This document shows, one piece after another, positions 54,803-64,000 of a DNA stretch of 64,000 nt. This DNA is from Myxocyprinus asiaticus (lineage: Eukaryota > Chordata > Actinopteri > Cypriniformes > Catostomidae). Each line of letters starts with the position of its first letter. The first letter of the stretch is position 1. Both the position numbers and the translations under genes were made by a program. The notes under the pieces are model-generated. The model searched no databases. It saw nothing but the letters and a program-made list of their open reading frames with translations, and was not told the origin of the DNA. Location of the stretch: positions 34,005,501 through 34,069,500 of the forward strand of contig NC_059385.1 of NCBI RefSeq assembly GCF_019703515.2, written 5' to 3'.

Positions 54803-57800
54803 TCAACATTTAAACCCCACAACCCCCCCTCCCCGACCCCCCCCCCCCCCCAAAAAAAACAACCCTGTGGTCAATATACATACATACATATACAAACATA
54901 AATACATATACATATATACCCAAGAGCACTCCAAAAACTCCAAATACTTGCCCCATTTCCGAACAAACTTATCCAAGCCACCCCGTCTTCCCGATGACAC
55001 CTCCTCATAAGCTGCCACCCTCCCAACCTCCGTGCACCACTCCGGATATGAGGGCGCACCAGCTGACCTCCAACCCCTCAAAATAACCTGCCTGGCGATC
55101 ATCACACATGTCAGAACCCAGTTCTCTATATGGCCATCCCCCACATCGATGACCGCCCCATCACCCAGAACACAAAGTCTGGGGCAAAACGAAACCTGAG
55201 TGCCCACCACGTCGCACACAAAATTCTGAACCTTCGACCAGAATTTCTGGATCTCGACACACCACCAAAAAACATGGGCCATGTCTCCATCCTCCGATTG
55301 GCATCTCCAGCAGGTGGGTGTGTCTTTAAGACCAAGCCTATACAGTCTAGAGGGGGTCCAATAAAATCTATGCAAAATTTTGAATTGTATAAGACGCACC
55401 CTTGCATCGCTAGATGCAGACTTAACATTTTTAAGAATCTTAGCCCACACTCCTTCCTCCAATGCCAAGTTGAAATCTTTCTTCCATACTCTCTTGAGAG
55501 AAGTTAAGGCTCTGTCCCCCATACTCTGAATTAACAGGGAGTAGTACACTGATGCCTCATGACCTTTTCCAAAAGCCGGAATCACCTCTCCCAAAGCATC
55601 TGCCTCCTTAGGGGGATGTGTGCTACTCCCAAAAATAGTACAAAGCAGGTGGTGCAATTGTAAATACCTATAAAACTGAGGTCTGGGGATCCCAAAATGT
55701 TGGACCAATTTTTAAAACGATCTCAACACACCACTCTCATATAGGTCACCAAGTGTAGCAACGCCCCTCACAATCCACTCCGGCCAGCAGAAAGGAGACT
55801 TGCCAATACACAGTCTTGGGTTCTGCCATATGCTCGAGGCAGCATTTAAATAAGTGTCCAATTTAAACAATCTGGACACTTTAGTCCATACCGAGTGTAA
55901 ATGCGAAATAACGGGGTGTAACTTAACTTTTCCGATTAGTTTGATAGAGATGCTTTGTAATGGCGAAATAGGGGCAAGAACTGCCTGTTCAATAACAAAC
56001 CAGGGAGGGGCTCTCTCAGGTGGAAGTGACCAATGAGCCAAATGTCTGAGACTGAACGCATAGTAATAAAACAAAATCTTGGGTAGGCCTAGCCCTCCTT
56101 TGTCTATCGGCCTATGTAACTTATTAAAATGCAATCTGGGACGTTTACCATTCCAAATGAAGGACTTCGCTATGCTATCAGATTCCTTGAAATAAGAGAG
56201 GGGGACATCTACAGGGAGAGACTGTAGCAGGTAGTTAAATTTTGGAATACAATTCATTTTATAACATTAACCTTCCAATCATCGATAAATGTTATGAAGC
56301 CCACCTGCTGACATCGCTCAAAAACCTTTTTATTAAAGGGTCAAAATTAACACTAACTAAATCAAATTTGCTGGGAATAAAATCCCCAAATACTTAATGC
56401 CCTGTTTGGGCCACTGGAAGGCGCCCAGCTGAAAAGCCGTTATTGGGCAGTACGCTGTCAGAGCCAAAGCTTCGGATTTAGCCCAACTGACTTTGTATCC
56501 TGAGAACTTGGAAAAGGAATTAATAATTCTGTGGAGGCAAGGCATAGATCTAGTAGGTTCAGAGACAAATAATAAAATATCATCTGTGTAAAGCAGAAGC
56601 TTATGCGGCACACCTCCTGCCACCACCCCTGGAAAATCATCCTCCTTTCTTATTGCAGCTGCTACTGGTTCCAGGGCAAGACAGAACAATAATGGGGAAA
56701 GAGGGCAACCCTGCCGAGTGCCCCTATTCAAAGTAAAATAATCTGAAATTAATCCATTTGTTTGTACCGCTGCTACAGGGTGTCTATAAAGTAACTTAAT
56801 CCAACCAATAAATGTACTCCTGAACCCATACATTTCCAAGATCTTAAAAAGATAATCCCATTCTACCATATCAAACGCCTTTTCGGCATCAAGTGAGATG
56901 GCAGCGATCGGAGATTGATCATTCGCTACTGACCACATGATATTGATGAGACGCCTGATGTTATCAGAAGAGCTGCGGCCCCGAATAAACCCCACCTGAT
57001 CTATATGTATAAGTGATGTCATAACTTTACTTAATCGATTAGCCAAAATTTTTGACAATTATTTTACATCTAGTTGGATCAGGGAAATTGGACGGTAACT
57101 TTTACACTCGCTTGGATCTTTGGCCTTTTTAAGAATCAGACTGATCCGGGCTTGTGTCATGGTTGGAGGAAGCTTTCCATTCTTTAATGAATCAGTATAA
57201 ACTTCTAACAAAAGTGGAGCCAGTTCTGTAGCATAGGATCTAAAAAATTCTGCGGCAAAACCATCTGGCCCCGCAGCTTTGCCAGTAGGTAGGGACTTAA
57301 TTACCTCGTCAAGCTCCTCCAAGGTTATCTCAGAATCAAGAGAGTTTTTTTGCTCAGTCGTCAGTTTAGGAAGATCTAATGGTTCCACAAAGTTTCTAAT
57401 ATCTTCATCAGTAGACGAAGACGTGGAACTATAAAGATCAATATAAAATTCTTTAAAAGCATTATTAATATCAATGGCTGAAGTAAAAATTTCACCACCA
57501 GCAGATTTCACTGAGGGAATGGTAGAAAAAGACTCTCACTGCTTTATATATCTAGCCAATAGCTTCCCTGCTTTGTCACCTGACTCAAAGTATGACTGTC
57601 TTGCCTTGAATAACCAAAACTCCACTTTCCGTGACAAAATAATATTATATCTGTATTTCATCGGGTCAATTCTCTGAGGCCATCAGCTGACATACGCTGC
57701 TTCAGCTCTGCCTCAGAACTTTTAATATTTCCTTCCAAATTCACGAGTTCTTGTGCTTTGGATTTTTTGATGAATGAGGCATACTGTATGATCCGCCCCC

Positions 57801-58702
57801 TAAGAACCGCCTTAAGTGCCCCCCAAGCCATGCCCACAGAGGATACTGAGGACCACTTGGTCTCCATATAAATATTGATTTCAGCCTTTAACATTTGTTG
57901 GAAATCAGGATTTTGCAGAAGGGATACATTAAGGCGCCAACAATATGATTTCTTTTTCTCTATATGTGGCATTACCTCTAAACTCACCAGGGCATGATCC
58001 GAGACTAAAATGTTTCCAATTGAGCAATCAACAACAGATGAAATGAGGGATTTGGATATCAAAAAAAAAAAAAATCTATTGTAGAATAAATCTTTTGGAC
58101 TGATGAAAAACTTTATAGTCCCTAACAGATGGGTTCAAAAGTCTCCAAATATCTGTAAGACCAAGATTTTTACACATCCTGTGAAGCGTCAATGTTGCTC
58201 TAGGGGGCTTGCACACTTTTGCTTCACTATGATCAAGGACTGAGTCCATCAAAAGATTAAAGTCTCCTCCCAATGTTATATCATGAGGGGTGCCAGTGGT
58301 TTTCAACATCCCTTCAAGATCTATAAAAAAGCCCTGATCATCAGCGTTAGGTGCGTAAATATTAGCCAAAATCAACCTTTGTCCTTGAATTTCAGCTAAA
58401 ACAATAATTACTCTTCCTAATTTATCTTTAGTCTGTTTGAGACATTTGTGTTGTAGATGCTTATTTACCAATATAATAACTCCCTTGCTCTTACTTGAGC
58501 CAGCACTAAAAAAAACATGTCCACCCCATTTCTTCCCAAATTTTTCAGCTTCCTGCGGGGAAAAATGTGTTTCTTGAAGAAACACTATATCATATTTCTT
58601 ACGTTTAAGAAAAGTAATAACCTTCCTTCTTTTTATGGGGTGCCCCGACCCATTCACATTCCATGTGGAGAGAGATAGTACACTCATATTAACATTTGAC
58701 AT
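54803..58702 (-). pseudogene. LINE ORF2 of L1-H, broken
   Basis: On the minus strand ORF2 opens 'MSNVNMSVLSLSTWNVNGSG' at 58702 and covers the endonuclease to about 58076 ('NIYAPNADDQGFFIDLEG', 'GGDFNLL'). The linker (58062-57658, 57511 on) and RT follow, with 'AEKAFDMVEWDYLFKILEMY' near 56880, 'RQGCPLSPLLF' and 'YTDD' near 56588 (Thr in place of the usual Ala; both Asp kept). The C-terminal domain has 'CWRCQSEDGDMAHVFWWC' near 55255-55310. Frame breaks lie near 58076, 57658, 57515, 57058, 56360, 56260 and 55710. The 301-residue C-terminal frame reads on through the G-rich tract, so its normal stop is lost. Confidence 0.88.
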
Positions 58703-59488
58703 TTTTATATAGTAGAAAAAATACATTGTGTGTCAAAAACAAAATTATACAGACCACATTCCCCATTAGTGAAACAATCAAACCACAAACTTCCCCCCGT
58801 ACAAAACAAACAGAAAAAAGAAAAATGTGCGCATTAATCCCGCGCACGAAAGCGCCAACCAGCGTCACTCCCTCTAAACTCAAAAGGTCCATGAATGCCC
58901 ATGACAACCTTGCCATAGGATTGCTCAATTTTGCCTCACAAATGTGTGAGGCAAAATTACATAACAGAAAATACTTTGTAAAATAAACCCAGCAAATAGG
59001 AAGAATGAACACAAAGAATGTGTAGATTCATTCACAGAACTGTCTCAAAGGTGTGGTCTTCCACAAAACATGTTCCAGCTGATATAAAACCGTTCAGATA
59101 TTTTCAGTGAGCCGGCTGTTATGAGTTCAGCAGATGACGTATTCATTCCAATGTTCCGTAAAAAAATCTCAACAAAACAAACTACAGCCAGCAGGAGGAA
59201 TAAGCAGGAAGAAAGAACAGATTAATCCACAGCTATTCCAAAGGAGTGTTATTCAATAGAACAAGCTCCAGCTGCTAGGCGGAGCCAACACAAAAAGAAA
59301 CAAAACCGGCATCCCGGTTCCCCGGATGGTCGAGTCAATTCACTCGGAGGCCGCATTAAAGTATATACCATGACTTACATAATCTGTCAACTTCATAAAA
59401 GACATCCTTTGTGTGAGCATATAGATATTTTGCGGTCATCCGTAGTGTCCACTCTCAAACTGGCCGGGAACTTCCATGCAACATTTCT

Positions 59489-60477
59489 TTAAGGAGTAAT
59501 GTTATTCACAAAACAAGCTCCGGCCGCTAGGCGGAGCCAACGTAAAAAGCAAAAAGAAACCAAAATGATGCCCAGCTTCCTCAAGAGTAAGTACAGCGAG
59601 TCGACCCACTCACATGAGAAACATCCAATGGTGTACTCAGACATTGATTCTATAAAAGACATTGCCTGATTTGGACATGTAAATACTTTGCGACCGTTTT
59701 TCATTTCTATTCTCAGTTTGGCCGGGAACATCAGAGCAAACGAGATATTTTTCTGATGCAAGAGTTTCTTACATTCTTTGAACCGATCGCGTTTCTCTCT
59801 TGTCTAACTCGCAAATTCGGGAACAAAAAAACATTATGGTTCTTCCAAGCAAGCTTCCCTTTGCTCCTCGCCTGGTGCAACACAAGATCTTCATCGGATG
59901 ATCTCAGAAATCTGGCCAGGATCGATCGGGGCCTGTCTTCCTCAGCAGATCTGTGAGCTGGGACTCTGTGAGCTCGCTCGATTTCCAGCTTGTGGCCTGT
60001 TATGTCGAGCAGACTCGGGAAAAGCTCCTCTAGGAGTTTCACCATATCTCTGCCCTCCACATGCTCAGGAATTCCAACAATTTGAACGTTATTCCTGCGG
60101 CTTCTATTCTCAAGATCTTCAAGCATTTCAAGAATACGTTCCAGATCAACTTTGGTCGCGGGTGGATTAGCGGTTAATTCCCTCTTCGAAGAGTCCAGAA
60201 AATCGATTCGTTTCTCAACATCAGTCACTCTTGTAGCTAACTCAGAGAATTTTGTTTCCATCGCCGTAATCGATCGACGTGTTACAGTGAGATCCTCCAA
60301 GTCAGCAAGAATCTTTGTCAACATCACCAACATGTTGGACAACTGACGCTGGATCACCTCTCTCGCTGCGCCATCCAAATCGAGTCCCTGGTCTGTTGGT
60401 CTGTCGGGGCTTTCATCCTGAACACGTAAGTGACTTTTAATGTCTCCAGAGCCTGAGGATTTTGACTTCTTTGCCAT
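59489..60477 (-). pseudogene. LINE ORF1 of L1-H
   Basis: The minus-strand frame starts 'MAKKSKSSGSGDIKSHLRVQ' at 60477, has a coiled-coil part ('LSNMLVMLTKILADLEDLTV'), the RRM-like 'RRNNVQIVGIPEHVEGRDMV' and the C-terminal 'EIERAHRVPAHRSAEEDRPR'. Near 59810 a frameshift occurs; the other frame continues 'ISFALMFPAKLRIEMKNGRK' to 59489. It is more divergent from the other ORF1 copies than they are from each other, for example 'LLEELFPSLLDITGHKLEIE' and 'LERILEMLEDLENRSRRNNV'. Confidence 0.86.
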
Positions 60478-60622
60478 GTTTTGCATCAAAGAGCAAATGT
60501 GTAACTGGGTGTATCAAAATTCACCAGATTATAACATGAAAATAATTTAAAACTTAGCAAAGTGCGCAGAGCTTGTTGCTCACACGTCTGCCTCTTGCAT
60601 GGTGTCACGTGACCTCGACATA

Positions 60623-61603
60623 ATGAGAAAATTAAAAGAAATCAGCCAAGACCTCAGAAAAAAATTGTGGACCTCCACAAGTCTGGTGCATCCTTGGGAG
60701 CTATTTCCAAATTTGTTCATTGTACAAACAATAGTATGCAAGTATAAACACCATGGGACCACGCAGCCATCATACCGCTCAGGAAGGAGATGCATTCTGT
60801 CTCCTAGAGATGAACGTAATTTGGTGCGAAAAGTGCAAATCAATCCCAGAACAAAAGCAAAGGACCATGTGAAGATACTGGAGGAATCAGGTAGACAAGT
60901 ATCTATATCCACAGTAAAACGTGTCCTATATTGACATAACCTGAAAGGCTGCTCGGCAAGGAAGAAGACACTGCTCCAAAATCGCCATAAAAAAGCCAGA
61001 CTACAGTTTGCAAGTGCACATGGGGACAAAGATCTTACTTTCTGGAGAAATGTCCTCTGGTCTAATGAAACAAAAATCGAACTGTTTGGCCATAATGATT
61101 ATCATTATGTTTGGAAAAATGGTGAGGCTTGCAAGCCGAAGAACACCATCCCAACAGTGAAGCATAGGGGTGGCAGCATCATTTTGTGGAGGTGCTTTGC
61201 TGCAGAAGGAATTGGTGCACTTCACAAAATAGATGGCATCATGAGGAAGGAAATTTATGTGGATATATTGAAGCAACATCTCAAGACATCAGTCAGGAAG
61301 TTAAAGCTCGGTCGCAAATGGGTCTTTCAAATGAACAATGACCCCAAGCATACCTTCAAATTTGTGGCAAAATGGCTTAAGGATAACAAAGTCAAGGTAT
61401 TGGAGTGGCCATCACAAAGCCCTGACCTCAATCCGATAGAACATTTGTGGGCAGAACTGAAGAAGCGTGTGCGAGCAAGGAGGCCTACAAACCTGACTCG
61501 GTTACACCAGTTCTGTCTGGAGGAATGGGCCAAAATTCCATTAACTTATTGTGAGAATCTTGTGGAAGGCTACCCAAAATGTTTGACCCAAGTTAAACAA
61601 TAA
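60623..61603 (+). pseudogene. Tc1 transposase, catalytically dead
   Basis: The frame starts at the ATG at 60623, inside the L1-H target duplication, and ends at TAA 61601. The paired helix-turn-helix DNA-binding part is recognisable ('KEISQDLRKK', 'SYRSGRRCILSPRDERNLVR') but shifted out of frame near 60690-60720. A stop at 60932-60934 replaces an Arg codon. In the DDE domain the first Asp is Asn ('LWSNETKIELFG', codon 61064-61066) and the second is Asn ('QMNNDPKHT', codon 61334-61336). The Glu survives in 'SPDLNPIEHLW', with DD34E spacing. About 326 codons remain; the family has about 340 residues. All three lesions look like C-to-T or G-to-A changes. Confidence 0.9.
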
Positions 61604-61692
61604 AAAGGCAATGCTACCAAATACTAACAAAGTGTGGCCCAGTGATGAATAAGGTTTTTAACTGACCAAAAATTTAAATAGGTTAAAACTGC

Positions 61693-61867
61693 ACATTTTA
61701 CAGACGCTTTTATCCAAAGTGACTTACAGTGCCCTTATTACAGGGACAATCCCCCTGGAGCAACGTGGAGTTAAGTGCCTTGCTCAAGGACACAATGGTG
61801 GTGGCTGTGGGGATTGAACCAACAACCTTTTGTTTACCAGTTCAGTGCTTTAGTCCACTACACCACA
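61693..61867 (-). mobile_element. V-SINE-like tRNA-derived SINE
   Basis: On the minus strand it opens with a polymerase III A-box-like 'tggtgtagtggactaaagc' and a B-box-like 'ggttcaatccc', spaced as in a tRNA. It then has the central block 'ccttgagcaaggcacttaac', 'ccagggggattgtccctgta' and the 3' part 'gtaagtcactttggataaaa' and 'gcgtctgtaaaatg'. I recall this central domain and L2-like tail as the V-SINE type widespread in fishes. It lies just after the Tc1 remnant, about where the lost right terminus should be. Confidence 0.7.
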
Positions 61868-62821
61868 TTAAAGTAGTTTTTGCCTTTATTGCCTTATTAC
61901 TAAAATCTTATTTTCAAACAATGTATTTTAAGTGTTTTAATTGAGAATCATGTAACGACACCAGTCAAAATGTCATACGGTATAACGTTAATGAATTTAA
62001 AAAATATTATCATATTAAAACTTTTTTAATCAATAATATTTAATGAATATAAAAAGAGAGGCAGTAACCAATATTTAGAGCTCGGAAAATAAAACTTGCA
62101 CAATTATTTTTTCTCATTATAATGTGTTTGCTTTAAACGTGGCCCTACTTGTTAAAGTTCTTTACCTACATTTTAACGCTGCAATGTGATTTAAGCTGCA
62201 AAATGTCTGAAAATGTTATACGGTACTTGGCATTATTATTGTTTTCTCAACTCCATAAAATGAAATTATGCGTTTTAAGGGAAAAAATCAGCACTATCCC
62301 CCTTATCGAAATTGTTACTCGGTATGACACGTTATGAGTTTACACATGAATTGTCATTTTTACACAACTTACACATAATTGACGTTCATAAATAATACAT
62401 TTTTATGTTATGCAAAGGGAGTCACACTGAAAATAGTTTTTTCAAGGAAATTAATTAGTGGCATCTAGAAAAATCATCAAAATGTTAAAACTGTACATAT
62501 ACATATTAACTTTTAATGATTAATAATTCTATAAATATTAAGCATCTAGACAAATGAAAAAAATTATGAATATGGTGCATTCTCTTTTGACACAAGTTTA
62601 AACGTAATAACTAATAACACACTGTGTACGATGAAGTATGCTTAATAACATGCTTTATTAACAGAGAAGAAAAGTTATTTCATGTTTATTAAGGCTTTAT
62701 TAATGTGTAATGACGCTACACTTAATATACAATGTGACCCAACAATACATATTTTGCAAAATTTTTATTCTAATCACTTCTGGCATATTTTATGCTGACA
62801 GGTTTAACATGTTAAGCTTGG
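61868..62821. other. AT-rich spacer, nothing recognised
   Basis: Strongly AT-rich plus-strand sequence with no supported frame, exon or repeat boundary. Confidence 0.4.
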
Positions 62822-63553
62822 GAGGAGAGTCACGTGATGCCATGCGAGGAGCAGACGTATGAGCGACTAGCTCTGCGCACTTTGCTAGTTTTTTATTATT
62901 TTCATGTTATAATCCGGTGAGATTTGATACACCCAGTTACATATTTGCTCTTTGAGGTAAATATGGCAAAGAAGTCAAAATCCTCAGACTCTGGAGACAT
63001 TAAAAGACACTTACATGTTCAAGCTGAGGCCTCTGATGGGACTGCGAGCCGGGGACTCGATTTGGACAGCACGTCGAGAGATTAAATCCAGCATCAACTG
63101 TCCAACATCTTGGTGATGCTGAAGAAGGTTGTAGCTGATCTCGCTGTAATACGTCGATCGATTACGGCAATGGAAACAAAATTCTCTGAGTTGGTCACAA
63201 GAGGGTCGTATGTTGAGAAACGGATCAGTTATTTAGAATCATCGGAAAGGGAATTATCCGCTAATCCGCCCGTGTCCAAAACAGACTTGGAATCTATTTT
63301 GGAAAAACTTGAATATTTTGAAAATATGAGCCGAAGGAATAACATACGGATTGTTGGAATTCCTGAGCATGAAGAGGGCAGAGATATGGTGAAATTCCTT
63401 GACGAGCTCTTCCAGAGTCTGCTCGACATAACAGGCCATAAACTGGAAATCGAGCGAGCTCACAGAGTCCCAGATCATGGATCTGCTGAGGGAGACAGGC
63501 CCCGATCAATTCTGGCCAAATTTCTGAGATCATCCAATAAAGATCTCGTGTTG
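62822..63553 (+). mobile_element. L1/Tx1-type LINE copy L1-I, 5' end and ORF1 only
   Basis: It begins at the same 5' region as the full-length copies ('gtgatgccatgcgaggagca', 62834 on) and continues through ORF1, but stops at 63553 inside ORF1, after the equivalent of 'KDLVL'. LINE copies usually lose their 5' end; this one keeps it and lacks everything downstream, with no A-tail at the junction. A later deletion or rearrangement is the simplest explanation. No target duplication was found. Confidence 0.82.
62963..63553 (+). pseudogene. LINE ORF1 fragment of L1-I
   Basis: The frame starts 'MAKKSKSSDSGDIKRHLHVQ' at 62963, has a stop near 63083, and continues from 63110 as a 150-residue open stretch: 'ETKFSELVTRGSYVEKRISY', then 'MSRRNNIRIVGIPEHEEGRD', 'EIERAHRVPDHGSAEGDRPR' and 'LRSSNKDLVLFI'. 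A short in-frame loss removes several residues of the coiled-coil region near 63130-63145. The C-terminal third is absent. Confidence 0.83.
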
Positions 63554-63613
63554 TTTATCTAATAAAGTGTTAAAATTTTGCAATCTAATTTTCCTCTGCA
63601 ATGTTTTCAACAG

Positions 63614-63768
63614 GCAGTTGGGGTAGCCGAAAACTCTCTCTTGTGGCTCCTGATGATACTGGCTGTACAGGCAGGATCTTGAAGGCTGCAAGTCGTGGGG
63701 GTAAAAATCTATTCATAGCCCCAATTCAAGAAGAACTCAGCACAAATCCCCTACAACTTATATTCAGG
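63614..63768 (+). other. Candidate exon of an unknown gene
   Basis: A pyrimidine-rich stretch and 'ttttcaacag' precede 63614, an acceptor-like sequence. One frame (codons from 63616) is open for the whole 153 bp and reads 'SWGSRKLSLVAPDDTGCTGR', 'ILKAASRGGKNLFIAP' and 'IQEELSTNPLQLIFR'. Composition is less AT-rich than the flanks and the peptide is not low-complexity. A dispersed repeat starts directly at 63769, removing any clear donor. It could be a true exon, a processed fragment or an unrecognised element. Confidence 0.3.
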
Positions 63769-64000
63769 GTTGGGGAGTAACACAATACATGTAACAGGTT
63801 TAAGTATTTAAAATACAAAATATAAGTAACTGTATTCCACTACAGTTAGAATTTAAATCATTGCTAATTAGAATACAGTTACATTCAAAAAGTATTTTGA
63901 TTACTGAAGAGATTACTTTGCATTTTATTGTCATTTGTTTCATTTAATGTTTAGTCCTTTCAGATGAAAAACATTTATACATATAAATGATACGATCCAA
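63769..64000 (+). mobile_element. Dispersed DNA repeat beginning GTTGGGGAGTAAC, runs off the window
   Basis: 'gttggggagtaacacaatac' followed by alternating 'aagtaactgtattccactac' and 'agaatacagttacattc' is a sequence type I recall as a very common teleost DNA-transposon-derived repeat. Only its left part is in the window, so class and length cannot be determined here. Confidence 0.5.

Larger units (their letters stand above)
54740..60616 (-). mobile_element. Full-length L1/Tx1-type LINE copy L1-H, inserted in Tc1
   Basis: The target 'gacataatgagaaa' is duplicated at 54726-54739 and 60617-60630. The minus-strand 3' end is a (TTTA)n tail (54740-54765), followed inward by the C-rich tract 54817-54853, ORF2 (58702 to about 54900), the spacer and ORF1 (60477 to 59489). 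Length is 5.88 kb. Tail type differs from the plain poly-A of L1-E. Frames are broken in several places, but damage is moderate. Confidence 0.93.
54346..61640 (+). mobile_element. Sleeping Beauty-like Tc1 transposon, split by L1-H, right end lost
   Basis: A TA at 54344-54345 precedes 'cagttgaagtaatagtttac', the Tc1 terminus. The left non-coding region runs to 54739, and after L1-H the transposase resumes at 60617 and ends at 61603. The expected right inverted repeat is absent: after 'gctaccaaatactaacaaag' (61611-61630) the sequence diverges. The element therefore has one terminus and could not be moved even with transposase supplied. Confidence 0.88.

Noticed and set aside
4819..60616. Assigning the L1 copies to a site-specific Tx1 family (Keno, Kibi, Mutsu type)
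   Set aside because: The three readable targets ('cctcctttctta', 'aaaaatggcacccagc', 'gacataatgagaaa') are unrelated to each other and to U2, 5S or simple repeats.

Overview
This window looks like nuclear DNA of a teleost fish, most likely a cypriniform (carp/zebrafish relative). The evidence is the repeat community: a Sleeping Beauty-like Tc1 element, DIRS retrotransposons with tyrosine recombinase, L1/Tx1-type and L2-type LINEs, a V-SINE-like repeat and a Gmr1-like Ty3 element, together with long AT-rich stretches and (GT)n/(TA)n microsatellites. There is no bacterial or organellar gene arrangement and no RNA gene or CRISPR array that I can see. Family names come from recalled motifs; no database search was possible.

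Only one piece of host gene is convincing: a terminal coding exon at 9179-9357 (+) with a splice acceptor, an acidic tail, a stop codon and a polyadenylation signal at 9988. A second possible exon lies at 63614-63768. Almost everything else is mobile DNA.

Layout: 1-4818 holds dispersed repeats, two MITE-like elements and a partial hAT-like element. 4819-9084 is a 5'-truncated L1 (L1-A), antisense in the presumed last intron of the host gene. 10726-11323 is a Tc1-like fragment with DD36E spacing and an inverted duplication. 13911-15145 is an older L1 lineage. 15495-19421 is an internally deleted L1 (L1-B). 19786-27941 is a DIRS element rebuilt as a huge inverted repeat around an RT/RNase H loop, with a 2.09 kb unknown element in one terminal repeat. 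29119-46517 is a triple nest: L1-C contains L1-D, which contains the full-length opposite-strand L1-E and an L2 element. 47069-47615 is a MITE. 48025-52621 is a complete but dead LTR element in which integrase precedes reverse transcriptase. 52681-54345 is an I-like LINE carrying a SINE. 54346-61640 is a Tc1 element split by a full-length L1 (L1-H). 61693-61867 is a V-SINE-like repeat. 62822-63553 is a 3'-truncated L1 start (L1-I), and 63769-64000 is another repeat running off the window.

The elements form a readable chronology: L1-C before L1-D before L1-E and L2; the I-like LINE before the SINE and Tc1; Tc1 before L1-H. Target-site duplications I could read directly support each step: 12 bp for L1-D, 16 bp for L1-E, 14 bp for L1-H, 16 bp for the SINE, and 9 bp for the unknown insertion in the DIRS element. 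All the autonomous elements carry disabling changes, so they act here as a fossil record and not as an active system. The least explained items are the DIRS palindrome, the 2.09 kb insertion, and a repeated module in the spacer between ORF1 and ORF2 of the L1 family.
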